Of a stretch of 64,000 nucleotides of DNA, positions 32,644-44,423 are shown piece after piece (the stretch's first letter is position 1; every line of letters starts with the position of its first letter). The notes under the pieces are model-generated. The model was not told the DNA's origin, made no database searches, and worked only from the letters and a program-made list of their open reading frames with translations. The position numbers and the translations under genes were made by a program. Source of the DNA: Echiichthys vipera. Taxonomy: Eukaryota > Chordata > Actinopteri > Perciformes > Trachinidae. The stretch covers positions 20,499,587-20,563,586 of the forward strand of contig OY829667.1 of assembly GCA_963691815.1 (NCBI GenBank). Reading direction: 5' to 3'.

Positions 32644-34838
32644 GTGTAGTTTTTGGTTCATATTATATTTATTGGTATTTCATCATGTTAAAAAATGTCG
32701 CTACATTCTGTCAGTGTCATGTTGAAGCAATAAATTTGTCCAACTATGTCAGAATGGTTTCATCTCATCTTCTCATCAAATTTGAAAAGTATGGATCAAA
32801 TCTTTTGCAATAAATATGGTCTGATCTGATAAGATTGCAATTGTTGGTTGGGAAAAATATTAAATTATTTTTCTCAAACTAAGTTAATATTTCAAGCTGT
32901 TATCTGAGCTAAATATATCCCGCAAAATGTCCCTGTGATGATTAAGAGGAAAGATGTGTCAGGTACATCCAAAAATAGTCTGTATAAAGAATGCCTTCAC
33001 AGTCTTAAACAAAGCTTTTAAATGCAATCACAGCTCTTTATTTTGCTGTTTCTTATGTTCCTGTCATTCAAATCAGAAATTGAAGCCAGCTCAGAGGATG
33101 AAAGGAATTATATTTTATATATAATGAAGTGTTTTGGGTAGAGAAAGGTAGGGGGAGAGAGACATTAACAGATGTAGCACGGCGGTAAAAGAGAGCATGG
33201 GTAGATCCATTGGGAGTCATGTTTTGATCGCTGCGGGGTCGGCTCTCTGAACGGCATGGAGGAGAGTCTACAGCTGCGCTGCTCCATTAGGAGAGGCTCC
33301 TTTGATCAGGCTCTCTTTAGAATACAGAGACATCTTCGACAATGAGCAGGGAGATGTCAGTCTGCTGGGGTTTATGGATATTTCAAAGAACACAAATGGG
33401 ATATGACTTGTTTTCAAAGCAAATTTTTAGTTTGAATAGTAAGCAGTGCACTTTTTTTCTTGAAGCAGATGCCAACACGCACACAACCGTGACTCATAAA
33501 AAACACACAAGCGAAGACATGGAGTATGACTCCAGCATAACAGAGAAAAAAACACACACACACTAACTTCAAAATACTTCTCTGTTATGTTCACCATGAC
33601 AACCAGCAGGAATCTTGTCTATCTATCTTGTCCTTCGAGATAAGGGTGCAACAAACAGACAGCACATTAAAACACTGTCAAACTTCTGGATGAGCTTTAT
33701 TGCTATCTCCTTGAGGGAACTCCTAAGAACTAGTTTAATGTACAGCAAATGTATGTTGACAAATACAAATGGGAGTAGGAGTAGGTTTTATCAACATAAT
33801 GTCATATGATTGTGAATGATGAATGTGTCTAAAAACTATTCACTGCCTACCCAAACATTAATATTAAACATACCTGAAAAACTTTGTCCATGGCATCGAA
33901 AGCATTAATCCTGGTTTCTTTTTCAAATCCAAAGCACTTAGTTAAGGGAAGGGGATGTAATGCTGGACAGATTACGTATGTTTCCCATTAACAAAATGAC
34001 AAAGTGTTTTTAATAATGTATTTGGCAAGTCGTAAAAATGTTATTTCTGAAAATATCTGGAAAATATCCACTAACAGAGTATTGTTATGGTGGGACTCAC
34101 AGCACTTGGTTAGCGTTTGGGAAAGATTGGGGTCCTTGGTTGATGCAGAAAAAGTCCACAGTGGCTCAAGAATTATTATTATTATTGACATGAGTCGTGA
34201 TCTTTCCTAACCTTAAACAAATGGCTTTTGGACCAAACCACAGACGGGAGTCTAAATATAAACTCTGCGCTCTGGAATCAAAGTCCTGCACTTTGTATGC
34301 CCAACCCCTGTGATTCTGGTGCGATATATTAGCACAGCTGTCATTGCTAGGTTCAGACCAATGCATTTTCACGGCCATTGTGGAATTTGCAAATGTACTT
34401 GCGCCCATCTGTGCACCCATGTGTGTGCGGATCATAAAATAAGGTGTGGTCAGGTGTATTGTTGGTGCATTATTCAGATAGTAAGATTAGTGGTTGGTGG
34501 AGTGCAGTTATAGCCACGGCCCTGTGGTTAATCTGTGGATAAGGCGGGTCAGGTCATAAAAATAAACATTCTGATCAATAGTGGATAGGTTGGGGGTGGG
34601 TATACTCAGTGAGGAAAATATTGATTACATTCTCTAAAATATGAGCATAGCAGATCTATGCATCATGCTTGTTAAGCACACAGGGAGATGCAGCCGTGCC
34701 CCTCCTCCTCGGGTTAAAAGGTGATCAGTGCAATTGCTTATATGCAGTCAAATGGAGTTGTTGTTGGGACAGAAGGTAGGAAGCTGCTGTTGTTAGAGCT
34801 GCTATTGCAAATAATTAAACATTCATGGTAGAGTCTTT
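32644..34838. other. Non-coding stretch
   Basis: No gene recognised. It contains a short (CA)n near 33550-33562 and an ATT triplet run at 34173-34187. Confidence 0.4.
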
Positions 34839-34960
34839 CCTGCAGCGGCCTTAGGTTGTAATCTGACATGTGGCCCTTTGCTGGATGTCATCCCCCCTAC
34901 CCCCGTATTCTGTCTATCTCAAGTTGTACCTATGATAAAGGCAAAATACCCAAAAAATGA
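34839..34960 (+). repeat. tRNA-derived SINE, 3' half
   Basis: CCTGCAGCGGCC, a decayed B-box region (AGGTTGTAATCTGAC), TGTGGCCCTTTGCTGGATGTC, a CCCC-rich block, TTCTGTCTATCTC and ATAAAGGCAAAA. These match the order in the full SINE at 62606-62791. The 5' tRNA-related half is missing. Confidence 0.7.
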
Positions 34961-36719
34961 TCTTGAAAAAAAGCCAAAGTATCATGTGTCCTGCATTCCC
35001 TTGCCTTAAATTACTAATAGACTTTTGCAGGATGCACCATCTTTCCCTAACACATGTATTTGCTGTTATACATTTGTTGAATGTAAAAGTAATTTCTGAG
35101 AGACATGGTTGGATGGAGATGATGCACCATGTGCCGCTCAGATCCATAGATGTCAAGAAGAGACAAGTCACTGCTGCTCTGTGTTGCCTTTTAGAGCGTC
35201 TCACCTACTGGATTGAATCAGATGTTGCCAGTTGAATTAATTCCAGCAGCAATTACATTTCCTCCTAAGCAAATGAGTAATGTGATGTGTTTTATAGGAA
35301 AGGTTGCATGAGGTGATATACCTTAAGCAGTCTTGACATCTGGCGTTGGAGCACTGCTAACAGGGACTGTGAGAATTCTTTAGTGAACAGCTTTAGTGAC
35401 GAGAGATTTCTCAGGACCTGAAAGTTGAGGAAAAGTGAGATCTCTCATCTCTCTTTCCAAGAAGTCGGCCAGCTGCACAGAGAGCTCCGGGTCTGTCACA
35501 CCAGGGTCCTCCCTGCTTCCAAATTCTGCTCTCTAGTCACTTTCCTAAAAATTGAGCAACATTTGGAGCGCACATGGAGCCAGCAGAAATGGAGTTTGCA
35601 GATATCCTGCACTGGCTCTGGCCTGATAATCCTGTCATGTCACATTTGGGCTCAGTTATATTGACCAGGCTTGGGTTTTGTCCCAGTCGCTCAGCACAAA
35701 CTGGAAGCAGTGATCAGACAGCAAGAGCACTCAACAGATGTATGAAGGATAATGACTCTTTTCAAATGTCTTGTTAGTAGTTTTTGGACAGGAATGATGC
35801 ACTGATTTGCCCCTCCCTCTTCAGAGTACAGCAGATGGTCCGGTGCTACATCTTAATTCAAGCCATGATCTTGGATTGCATTGTTTGCAATGAAATGGAG
35901 AAGCCCCAAAGGTCTTTTGTACGATAGGAAATTGATTGCCACTGGTATTGTGTGGTGGGTATTCAGCTGTAGAATGCAGAATTGGAGGAAAAAAGAAGAA
36001 AAGGTAAGGAGTGATGTGAATGCAGCCCCTTGTTAAAGCAAACTGAGTTGGAGGTAATTACAGCGGGCCTCTTTTTCCACAAAATGGATTAGATAAAGAT
36101 TGATACTGTAATATCGTTTCAATTTCATTTTAACAGGATCTGTTAATGGATGTGTGCATGTGGCACTGTAAGAATTGTCTGAGCAGGTGCATATGGAAGC
36201 TCGGGGAAAAAGAAGCATCTGAGAATCTATCATAACGATGAAATGGGGTGGTAGGAGATGGAAGCAGCACATTTGGCAGGAAGTCTAAGAAATGAATAGC
36301 ACTGTATTTAATTTTGAGATGGTACTCTGTCAAAGCCTGAGTCAGTGACAGAAAGTTGGACTCGTGTGTGTTCACACAGGGTGGAGATGGGGGAGGGTGA
36401 AACAAATACAGTATAGGTCATCCACTGGCCCATGTGTTCTCCATAATGCATGCATTTCATCTTTCACACTGTCTAAGGCACTTTACTGTATATTTTATTA
36501 TTGACAAAGAATGCAAATTCTCAGACTGTTGGTGTATGTCTGGAAATGAGACACTTCATATTTATTTTGGATTATAAGAGACCAACAGAGTAGTCCTATC
36601 AACCGATGTTGTTTGCACTTGTCCAAAAAAGTATTTTCCAGATGTATATTGCACATTCATTTGTGTTCCACTACAGCTTAATTTTGATATACTCATTTCA
36701 GGAGAGAGACTAAAATAGT
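34961..36719. other. Non-coding stretch
   Basis: No gene or clear repeat recognised. The open frames at 34914-35235, 35425-35777 and 36033-36405 show no protein-family motifs. Confidence 0.4.
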
Positions 36720-36955
36720 GTAAGATAGTATTATTGTAGTTTTCTCGATCGGCACTTTTGGCTGGGCCGAGCCAAACCACGCCAAGCTCATTTGCCCTTT
36801 ATTTTCACTTCCTTTGCACTGAGCACCGGCACTGCGCACCGAGCAGCGCCCCAGGCGTGTCTTTTCCAGGGGTAGGGCCAAACCCTAATGCCCAACCCGC
36901 CCCCAAGAGGGCACCGGCGTCTTGCCCACCGTAGCCACTGATGTGAAAATGGACA
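36720..36955. repeat. GC-rich repeat-like island, unclassified
   Basis: A sharply GC-rich block (GGCTGGGCCGAGCCAAACCA, CAGCGCCCC, CCCAACCCGCCCCCAAGAGG) inside AT-rich DNA. It resembles the interior of fish MITEs, but no TIR or target duplication was resolved. Confidence 0.35.
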
Positions 36956-36982
36956 AATCAGGAGAAAATGAACTTTGAGACT

Positions 36983-37069
36983 ACGGATGCAAACAATTAA
37001 TCAATCATCGATCGATAAGATGAAAAAACAAATTATCGATTAATGAATTACTCGATAATTTGCATCCCT
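36983..37069. mobile_element. Short palindromic MITE-like repeat
   Basis: The left TACGGATGCAAACAATTA and the reverse complement of the right TAGGGATGCAAATTATCGA are related, and the interior has further GATCGAT/ATCGATTAAT self-complementarity. The whole 87-bp unit could fold on itself. Confidence 0.5.
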
Positions 37070-37168
37070 ATTTGAAACCTGTTCCTGTCTCAGCAACAAA
37101 GTCTTGCCAAAGCTGTGAACACAGCTAAGCTAACATCAACTATTGTTCATGAACGCCTTAGATAACAC

Positions 37169-37484
37169 TAGAGATGCACTGATCCGATACATGGATCGGA
37201 TATCGGCCGAATGAGGCCGATCCATCATTCCGATCCAGTCGTTCCTATTTTATTAATATCATACACAGCAATACAGTTGCAGCAATCTAGGCAGTTCCAT
37301 TCAAATAATATTAGGTACATTCATATCTGTGTTTATTTGTTACCTTTTTTTTTAACAAGGCTAAATGTTTATGTCAAGCCTGATGCCTTCACTACAGTAA
37401 TATTGGATCGGTGTCAGGTATTGGTCGATATGCTCAGCCCAGGTATCGGTATCAGATTGGAAAAACTGGATCGGTGCATCTCTA
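37169..37484. mobile_element. 316-bp non-autonomous hAT MITE
   Basis: The left end reads TAGAGATGCACTGATCCGAT and the reverse complement of the right end reads TAGAGATGCACCGATCCAGT. The flanks GATAACAC (37161-37168) and GATAACAT (37485-37492) form an 8-bp target duplication with one mismatch. Subterminal GGATCGG/ATCGGTATC motifs recur at both ends. The interior is AT-rich and non-coding. The 8-bp duplication and 5'-TAGAG end support hAT. Confidence 0.87.
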
Positions 37485-37492
37485 GATAACAT

Positions 37493-37847
37493 ATTTTTAT
37501 AATGTTAAATTTGGCTGTTGGCTGTGTAAATATCTAATATTAGCAAAATAAATAGAAATATGTTATGCAACTTTTTATCCATCCACATGATGATCACTAC
37601 ACTTTCAAATAAGGCAACACCGATTTAGGAGACAGGAAGTGGATATCATTTCATTCCACTGGTGTGGTGTCTTTAGTATAAGGAATCTTCTGATGAAAAC
37701 CCAACATTTCCTGATTTTGCTGCTTCACAATAAAAGCTTTTAAAGAACAAAATAAATGGACCACTCACTTGCAGGTTTCTAAATAGCAACAGCAGACATT
37801 GTAATGTCATAGAACAGCAACATGTGTAATAGCCTAGATTCATTGGC
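37493..37847. other. Non-coding stretch
   Basis: AT-rich, nothing recognised. Confidence 0.4.
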
Positions 37848-37892
37848 GGGCCGAATCTGGCCCGCGGGCCTTGACTTTGACACCCATGCTCC
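37848..37892. repeat. hAT-like terminal fragment
   Basis: GGCGGGCCGAATCTGGCCCG followed by CGGGCCTTGACTTTGACACC. The GGCCCGCGGGCC...TTTGACACCC motif is a familiar end of vertebrate hAT elements. Only one end is present. Confidence 0.5.
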
Positions 37893-39094
37893 AGAGCATC
37901 ACATGAATGTAATTCACTACCACAATCATATTAATCTTTTAAGTGTAATTTTAAGAAATGGCCCTTTGAGAACCAACAATGTCAACAACGATGCTATTCT
38001 GATCCAGCTTTAATCTGATTTTTAAAATTTAAACTTTAAAATTAGACTGGATTCACTCTGTAGTTTTACAATTGCTATTTGTTTTTTGACCACCTATTTG
38101 TTTAAGTGTATTGTATATGCCTTTTATCATAATATATAATTTTTTTGACTATCATACATCGTCTATTACCTTACTAGGATGCCTTAAAGCATCAGGCTAA
38201 AGGACTGCCAATGAAAACTAGCTTCTCAGTAAACTTGGGTACATTTACATTAGTTTGACTTGTAAATGAATGTGCATTGTCCCTTTATCAAATAAATTAT
38301 AAAATGAAAAATGAATTACATCTCTGCATCTCCTTTCAATTTAAATGAACAGCAGGGTGACATACTAGATGTCCATAATTTGGGTTGAACTGAGGCATGA
38401 TGTAATCATCTTGGCATGAGCAGATGGAAAGCCCAGTGGGAAGAAATAGCTTTGAAAGATAGAATTCCTTTACTAGTCCTTGGAGGACAAATTTTATTAT
38501 TTTTTTACTCTGTTATATTACGCTCGCACAGATCCGGAATACACACATGCATTAATGGAAAATATCAGAGTGGGGCTGCCTCAAGGAAAAGCACCCAGAG
38601 CATTTTTGGGTTTGGAAGTGAACTGTCACCTCTCCAGCTACCAATCTACCAATCCCTGCTCCTTACTTGGTACTTGGGGACTTGAACTGGCGACACTTCG
38701 GTTTCCAGGTGAAGTGAAGATCTACACACTACTCTGTGAGTGTCTTGTCACATAGATAGAAAAGACACTGCTATTCAAGGATGATTGACAGTGTAGCTTC
38801 AAAGCATGAAGGAATTAGCAAGCTAGCTTAGTTAGCTTCCTTTTCAGCGTGCTTTAATGCAACACTAAGTAGTTTAGGAGTAGCAGTGGCGGGGTGCGAT
38901 TGCTAGCTGTGGTCTGATAAATTCACCAACTCACCAAACCATAAGTTCTAGACAAGGTAGGTCTACTGAATATCTGGGTTATCCTATGACCTTATGGGTA
39001 TTGCAACATATGCATCTCCAGTCCAAAGATATTTGTATGGACATCGCTCTCTTTTCCTTTGGTAGGATAATATTGTATATCGTTATTGTCTTAA
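37893..39094. other. Non-coding stretch
   Basis: No feature recognised. Confidence 0.4.
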
Positions 39095-39300
39095 AGCAAT
39101 GTCATCAGGGGAAACGCATGGCCCAACACAGGAGAGCTAACTCCTCAGGCCTGGACTCTGCTGTCCCCTTACATCTCAAGGAGAAAGCCCACTCCTTCGA
39201 TGACAACAATGTCCACATCCTCTTGGACCTGAAAATTATCTTTAGATAGGCCTGTGAATGTTCTCATTCGTCCAGGTCATCGTTGTCGTTATCTTTAGAT
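39095..39300 (+). pseudogene. Penelope-like element GIY-YIG C-terminal fragment
   Basis: The plus-strand translation contains RMAQHRRANSSGLDSAVPLH, then LKEKAHSFDDNNVHIL, with sequence related to GTGAATGTTCTCATTCGTCCAGGTCAT following. The pattern (R/K)xxxHRRxxSSGxDSAVxLHLKxxGHSFxDxxVxIL is one I recognise from the C-terminal endonuclease tail of fish Penelope/Neptune-like elements. Fewer than 50 codons remain, with a stop at 39247. No reverse transcriptase part is present. The family call is from memory. Confidence 0.5.
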
Positions 39301-39369
39301 AGGGCATTACTTCAGGACTTAAAGATCAGACTTCTTATGAGATGAGCCTTCACACCCTCCTCTGAAGCT

Positions 39370-39435
39370 TGTTATGTTATGTTATGTTCTGTTCTCTTCT
39401 GTTATGTTTTGTTATGTTATGTTGTTCTGTTAAGC
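39370..39435. repeat. (GTTAT)n imperfect microsatellite
   Basis: Repeated GTTAT/GTTCT pentamers over about 65 bp. Confidence 0.85.
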
Positions 39436-40516
39436 TTGTTCCACCTCTGCCTCCGCTGGTCCCAAATCCTCCTGCACAAACGATGGCTCCATTCTGATTT
39501 CTAGAAAAAAGTAAATCAAATAAACGGGTTGATATGCTTCTTATTCATAATAATAATGAACCACACACACCTGTGCTAGAATGCTCCTATATAGCGCCCA
39601 ATGATCAACCTCCTCCGTGAGTGCATATTGTACCGCTTCTCCTGCTCCATCTGGGGTAACATGATCGGTATCATCAGCCACTTTATGAAAGGGTAGCCAC
39701 AGTCTCAAAGTATTACACTGGAGAGCCATCCTTCCTTACACTCTCCTGCCACTGCACTCTTCCTGTAAATGCGTGTCATTGGCAGATCAGCCGAAAATAC
39801 CACAATTTCAGAAGTCTCTGCTAAACCCTCTTACGGTATGTGTGGCCTCCTGCTGGGTGAGTAAAGTGAAATAAGAAAATGCAGTGCTGGAGCAGAACTT
39901 TATGAAATTTAAATCTTAGTACAAAAGATGATTAACTGAGTTAGAAAATCATTCTTGGTGGTCTTTTATGTCCTTTTCTTACTATAGTTTCTTACCGACT
40001 CAACTGTGAAGCGCGCCAGCATCTGCTCATCACTCTGGCATCTCTCCAATGCAGGGCATGAATATCCTGAAAAAAATTAGTTTTCCCCATTCTTCTTCTT
40101 ACTTGCAGTATTTTTGCAGTCTTGGCTTTCTCTTGCAGTGAGGGATTAAAAGCGGCATTTGGTGCTCTAACTTTCAAGGCTATGGTGCCTACAATAGCAG
40201 AACTGTTGGCTTCTTTAAAGTCAATATGAATTCTGTACAAAACGGAGTCAACTGAGTTATGAGCCAGGAAGTGTTCCCACTTCTGACACCATTTAAAGTG
40301 ATCTAGGGTCGGCTTGATCCATTTATATTTACTTTATTGACAGCACAAACATCTAAACAAACTGGCATAAAGCGTCTTCCACAACCAACACATTAACTGC
40401 TCTGTGTTACAATGTTCCAGTTGCTGTGGCAACATTAGTTCTGTTATATTAACTATATAGTCAGGAACGCCCGATTTTTTGTTTTTTAACAGGTCAATGG
40501 TTAAAACCTATGTACG
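39436..40516. other. Non-coding stretch
   Basis: No gene recognised; the minus-strand frames at 39541-39729 and 39992-40240 have no motifs. Confidence 0.4.
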
Positions 40517-40567
40517 TAAAGTAAAGTAAAGTAAAGTAACGTAACGTAACGTAACGTAACTTAACGT
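40517..40567. repeat. (GTAAA)n-(GTAAC)n microsatellite
   Basis: Four or more GTAAA units change to GTAAC units (AAAGTAAAGTAAAGTAACG...), an unusual pentamer switch. Confidence 0.9.
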
Positions 40568-40645
40568 GCAAACGTTAGCTTGCTTACACTTTTCAGAAAA
40601 TCTGATAAAATATTCTGTCTGTTTCAACCATTATAATTTTTGATT

Positions 40646-40653
40646 GTGTAGAC
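40646..40653. repeat. hAT target-site duplication, left copy
   Basis: GTGTAGAC, identical to 43395-43402 and directly abutting the terminal CAGTGG of the element. Confidence 0.93.
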
Positions 40654-41283
40654 CAGTGGTTTTCAACCTTTTTTCAGTGAGGTACCCCCTGTGAAATATT
40701 CTTTCAGCCAAGTACCCCCTAACCAGCACAAAACATTTTTGGTTGAAAAAAAAAAAGACTTAAAACAGAGCGCCTGATTTATTAAACTTTGGAACTGATA
40801 AACACGTGCAAAATTCAAATATTTGAAAGATAAAACAATTTCACACATTTTAAATGTTAATAATCTGTCACTAAATGTATTGCAAATATTTCTCATCACT
40901 TAAATGTAGTGAATCAAACTAATGTAGTGAACACAGTGACCATATAAACAGTTAAAACTATAAAAAGGAACCCTTTAAAACTCCATAAATTTGCAAAGCA
41001 CTTCTCATTTTTAGTGGTCTCCCTTGAACTATTTGAAAATGAAAAGATATCACTAAAACATTTTTATTTAAATGAACTTAATTAAAAATAAAGATCTGTG
41101 CACATAAAAATAATCACCAACATAAGGTGTTCTCTTTTGGGGTCATAGCTAAGATCTGCTCTCAAAAAGAAATTATTAACTTAATTTTAAAGAAAGCAGA
41201 AATTGCTCAAATTAAAAAAATAAAAATGTTTAATATGTTAAAATATCTTTTTAAGAATCAAAAAGAAGACTGACATTTTTACA

Positions 41284-42351
41284 TTACCAACTTTTAACTG
41301 TGAAAATTGCACTGAACTGAGTGTTTTTGAATTTTGTGAGACATTTTAGTGAGGCACCCGGTGGCAGGGAGGCAACTGCTGTGATCAAGATTTTCTCCAG
41401 GGAAAGTCTGTTTCTCTGCATTGTTTGGATCACAGTCATTGCAGAGAAGGAGGCCTCACATAAATATGTGGAGGCAAAGGGTAGTAGCTGCTCCAAAGCC
41501 TTCTGTCCCAGGTCAGGGTGCTCCTGCTTCACACACACCCAAAACTGAGTAAGTGTGAACATGGCAAACTTCATCTGGAAGCCACGATCAGATGATACTT
41601 CCAAGAGTTTCTCCTGATAGGTCACAGGGAGCTTGCTTCGGTTTGCTTCAGACAAGAGAAACAGGTTTCTCACCCAATCCAGCTGTGCAGATTTCTCCTC
41701 CATGTCAGGAAAGTAGGAATGAAAATCCTGAATCAACTTGGTCAGATGTCCCGCTATGACCAGCTTGACTGGAGCTCTGTCCACATCCTCACTAGAGAGA
41801 AAATCATCCAGCTGAGGAAAGCAGGTGAAATCCTCCTGTGTGCAGGTACTTCTGCACAGCTCTGCTTTCTTCAAGAAGCCACCTACCTTGTCATACAGGT
41901 TTAAAATGCTGGTGTCCTTGCCTTGCAGAGCCATATTCAGTTCATTCAGTTTGCTGAATATATCTGCCAGACAGCACAACTTTGCCACCCAGTCGGTGTC
42001 CTGGAACAAGGTGGCATTGGGAGATCTGTGCTCAATCAGAAAGGCGTTGACTTCTGATCTCAATTCCAACAGCCGGTTGAGGATTCTCCCTCGAGAGAGC
42101 CAGCGCACTTCTGTGTGCAGCAGTAGTTGCGTGTGTTCAGCTCCCATATTTTCGCAGAGGCGTTGAAATAGGCGTGCATTAAGCGACTTAATGAAGTTAA
42201 TCACTTTGATGGTGCTGTTCAAAACATCGTGTAACACAGGACTCATTTTCTTGGACGCCAATGCCTCCCTGTGTATGACGCAGTGAGTCCACATCACGTC
42301 GGGGTTTTCTTTTTTAATGCACGCCATTAGTCCTTTCGTGCTGCCCGTCAT
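41284..42351 (-). pseudogene. hAT transposase core and C-terminus (ZBED5-like), broken
   Basis: This 355-codon open stretch begins with MTGSTKGLMA, the conserved hAT segment after the second catalytic Asp; the Asp itself lies just upstream in the same frame (SICTDAAAS). It continues with THCVIHREALASKK, then EVRWLSRGRILNRLLELRSE, then a helical middle region. It ends with the hAT C-terminal dimerisation region (LLPFASTYLCEASFSAM...QRNRL, roughly residues 285-320). This is the usual order in ZBED5/FAM200-type proteins and their parent transposons. The ATG at 42351 is an internal methionine, not the true start: the frame continues upstream to a TAG at 42391-42393, where the family normally has Trp (LSW), a single-base change. 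The protein would bind and move the flanking element; it is non-functional here. Confidence 0.9.
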
Positions 42352-42395
42352 TGATGCGGCTGCGTCTGTACAGATGCTGCTGCAGGATTTCTAGC

Positions 42396-43085
42396 TCAAA
42401 CCGTTTTCACAGAAAGCGGCATTGACGTCATCAAATATATCCTCTCCTGTTGTTTTCCCCTCCAAACCTTTGGAGTTGCGCATTTTAACTGACATCTGTG
42501 GATTCGTCCAGCTGGAGTGAAAAAGAGTCGCCAAGTTTCCCCACAACTTGTTCGACAATGTCTGTACCCTTTTTTATCTACTCTGCGACAAATAGAGTGA
42601 TTTGACAAAGGAACAGTCTTTAATTTATCGGCCGCATTTCTGTCCAGCATAGTCTCAGCCAGCACTACAGCCGCTGGAAGGAGCAGGTCTTCAGCAATAG
42701 TGAATGGCTTCTTGGCTTCAGCTACGAGCAAAGACACTGCATAAGAGGCCTCCAGGGCTTTGGCTGATGTTGTGGAGGCCTTCCACATCGTGTCTTGAGA
42801 AGATCTGAATTCAGACATTTTCCTCTTAAAAAAGTCATGTGGCTTACCAACGTGACATCCATGTTTTTTATTAAAATGGCGCTGCAGATGTGTCGGCTTC
42901 ATGCTACTGTTAGCTAGTTTCTCTCCACAGAAAAAACACAGTGCCTTGGGTGGGTTGCAACTTGTGGACGGAAATCCAATCAAAACATAATCTTCATGAT
43001 ATAGCTGTAATTTTGCCGGCTCTGGTTTGGCATTCTTTGCCACTTGTCCCTCTGTGTTCTCAGATGAATTGCTTTTACGCTTCAA
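42396..43085 (-). pseudogene. hAT transposase N-terminus with BED zinc finger, broken
   Basis: The start MKRKSNSSE is followed by LQLYHEDYVLIGF and a BED-type zinc finger (C50-x2-C53...H70-x4-H75, within CFFCGEKLANSSMKPTHLQR), then DFFKRK and the AEAKKPFTIAEDLLLPA block typical of ZBED5-like proteins. The true frame breaks at a six-base T/A homopolymer (about 42569-42576). The displaced frame continues with LGDSFSLQLDESTDVS, containing the first catalytic Asp region, and meets TAA at 42485-42487. The family's segment after STDVS is then missing: an internal deletion joins NAQL directly to KGLEGKTTGEDIF. At least four lesions in total (frameshift, TAA, deletion, TAG) separate this from a working gene. 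Confidence 0.9.
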
Positions 43086-43394
43086 CCACGATCTATTGTT
43101 TGAGTTTTGACAGTGATTGACAGGTAGCTAGGTGGCAGATCACAGGTTGGGTGGAAACATCCTGGTATGGGGGAGACTCGTTTTTAGGATAGTGAAACTG
43201 AATAGCTTACTGAATATAAAATTCATCTTATGAACTTGTACTTGTACTAAATGTATTAGATGATACATTTTAAAGGATTTTTGCATGGATGCAACTTTTA
43301 AAATATATTTTATATATATTTTATATCTCAAGTACCCCCTGGAGTGCCTTCACGTACCCCCAGGGGTACACGTACCCCCATTTGAGAACCACTG

Positions 43395-43402
43395 GTGTAG
43401 AC
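43395..43402. repeat. hAT target-site duplication, right copy
   Basis: GTGTAGAC, identical to 40646-40653. Confidence 0.93.
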
Positions 43403-44423
43403 CATATATTTTATATAACCCCACGACTTCAAGAATATCTCTAAACTTATTTAAGATTACCTGTTTTTATGGCTTTCTTCAACAGTTATCATAATTTTAA
43501 TGTATTAAATTTTGTTAAAAAAAACATTAAATTGGATCAAACTCTTAAATCCTGAACTTGAACTTCATCCCTAGCGACCTGTAGTAGGTGGCATTAATTG
43601 TGCAGTTGTTTGTTGCATCAGAGAGAGCTGATGGTTCCACTACAGCAAGAATTTCACTGAAGCCATTAATCAGCATAACATGTACGAATAGGAAGATATT
43701 ATCCATTATGTTAACGTTGTTGGTGAGTGGCTGTGATTTAGTTATTTAGTGACAGGACATGAGTTTCATCAATAATTTAAACTATTCATGGGGAATTTTT
43801 ATGTTCAGGAAAGAACCTTGTATTGTATTTTTGTTATGGCTGGTTGTTAGTTACCAACTATTGTGAAACCAGTCAGAGCCCTTTGCCATCATAAGCAGTC
43901 AAGTTTGTAATTTATTTCTTTTCAGGAAAAACGTTCCTGTGTATGTCTGTGTGTGTGTATTTGCTTGCACTAGACAATTCATGATCATATAGTACATCCT
44001 AATTCCTTAGTAACATGGTGAAATGTACATATGCATAGGAAATAATTACCAAAGAAAAGCTTATTAAGCACACAGTTTTGAGTTGGCCTTTTCTGTTGTT
44101 AGTGAAGCTTTTACATGCCGCTCTCATGTATTTAAAAGTGCAATGTCCCTTCCTACCCACGCGATTACCCCTGACAATGTCACACATATAACACTGGATG
44201 ATTCATATGTCAGCCATTCAACTGCACTTTTCAGTTTGTTTTATTTACATATTACAGAGACTCAGCGACTGTCAGTCACACACTCAATTTTAATTTGTAT
44301 AATTCCAAAGGAGTCAAATGTAACTGTTGATGTACAAATTCTGGATGAGCAACAGAGATATTTTTTTTGTCTTGATAGGGTGTTTACAGATTTGTTTTAG
44401 TTTAAAAAACAGAATGACTTAAT
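43403..44423. other. Non-coding stretch
   Basis: AT-rich; no gene recognised. Confidence 0.4.

Larger units (their letters stand above)
40654..43394 (-). mobile_element. Full-length hAT transposon (ZBED5-like), 2741 bp, inactivated
   Basis: The left end reads CAGTGGTTTTCAACC and the reverse complement of the right end reads CAGTGGTTCTCAAATG. These CAGTGGTT(C/T)TCAA ends are typical of the hAT Charlie/Buster-type group. The target duplication GTGTAGAC is perfect (40646-40653 and 43395-43402). Subterminal GTACCCCC motifs cluster at both ends (left about 40683 and 40711; right about 43332, 43353, 43365 and 43372) and are candidate transposase-binding sites. The minus strand carries one transposase gene with a BED zinc finger and hAT core, now broken. 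The left (3') arm between 40740 and 41280 is AT-rich non-coding sequence. Confidence 0.95.
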
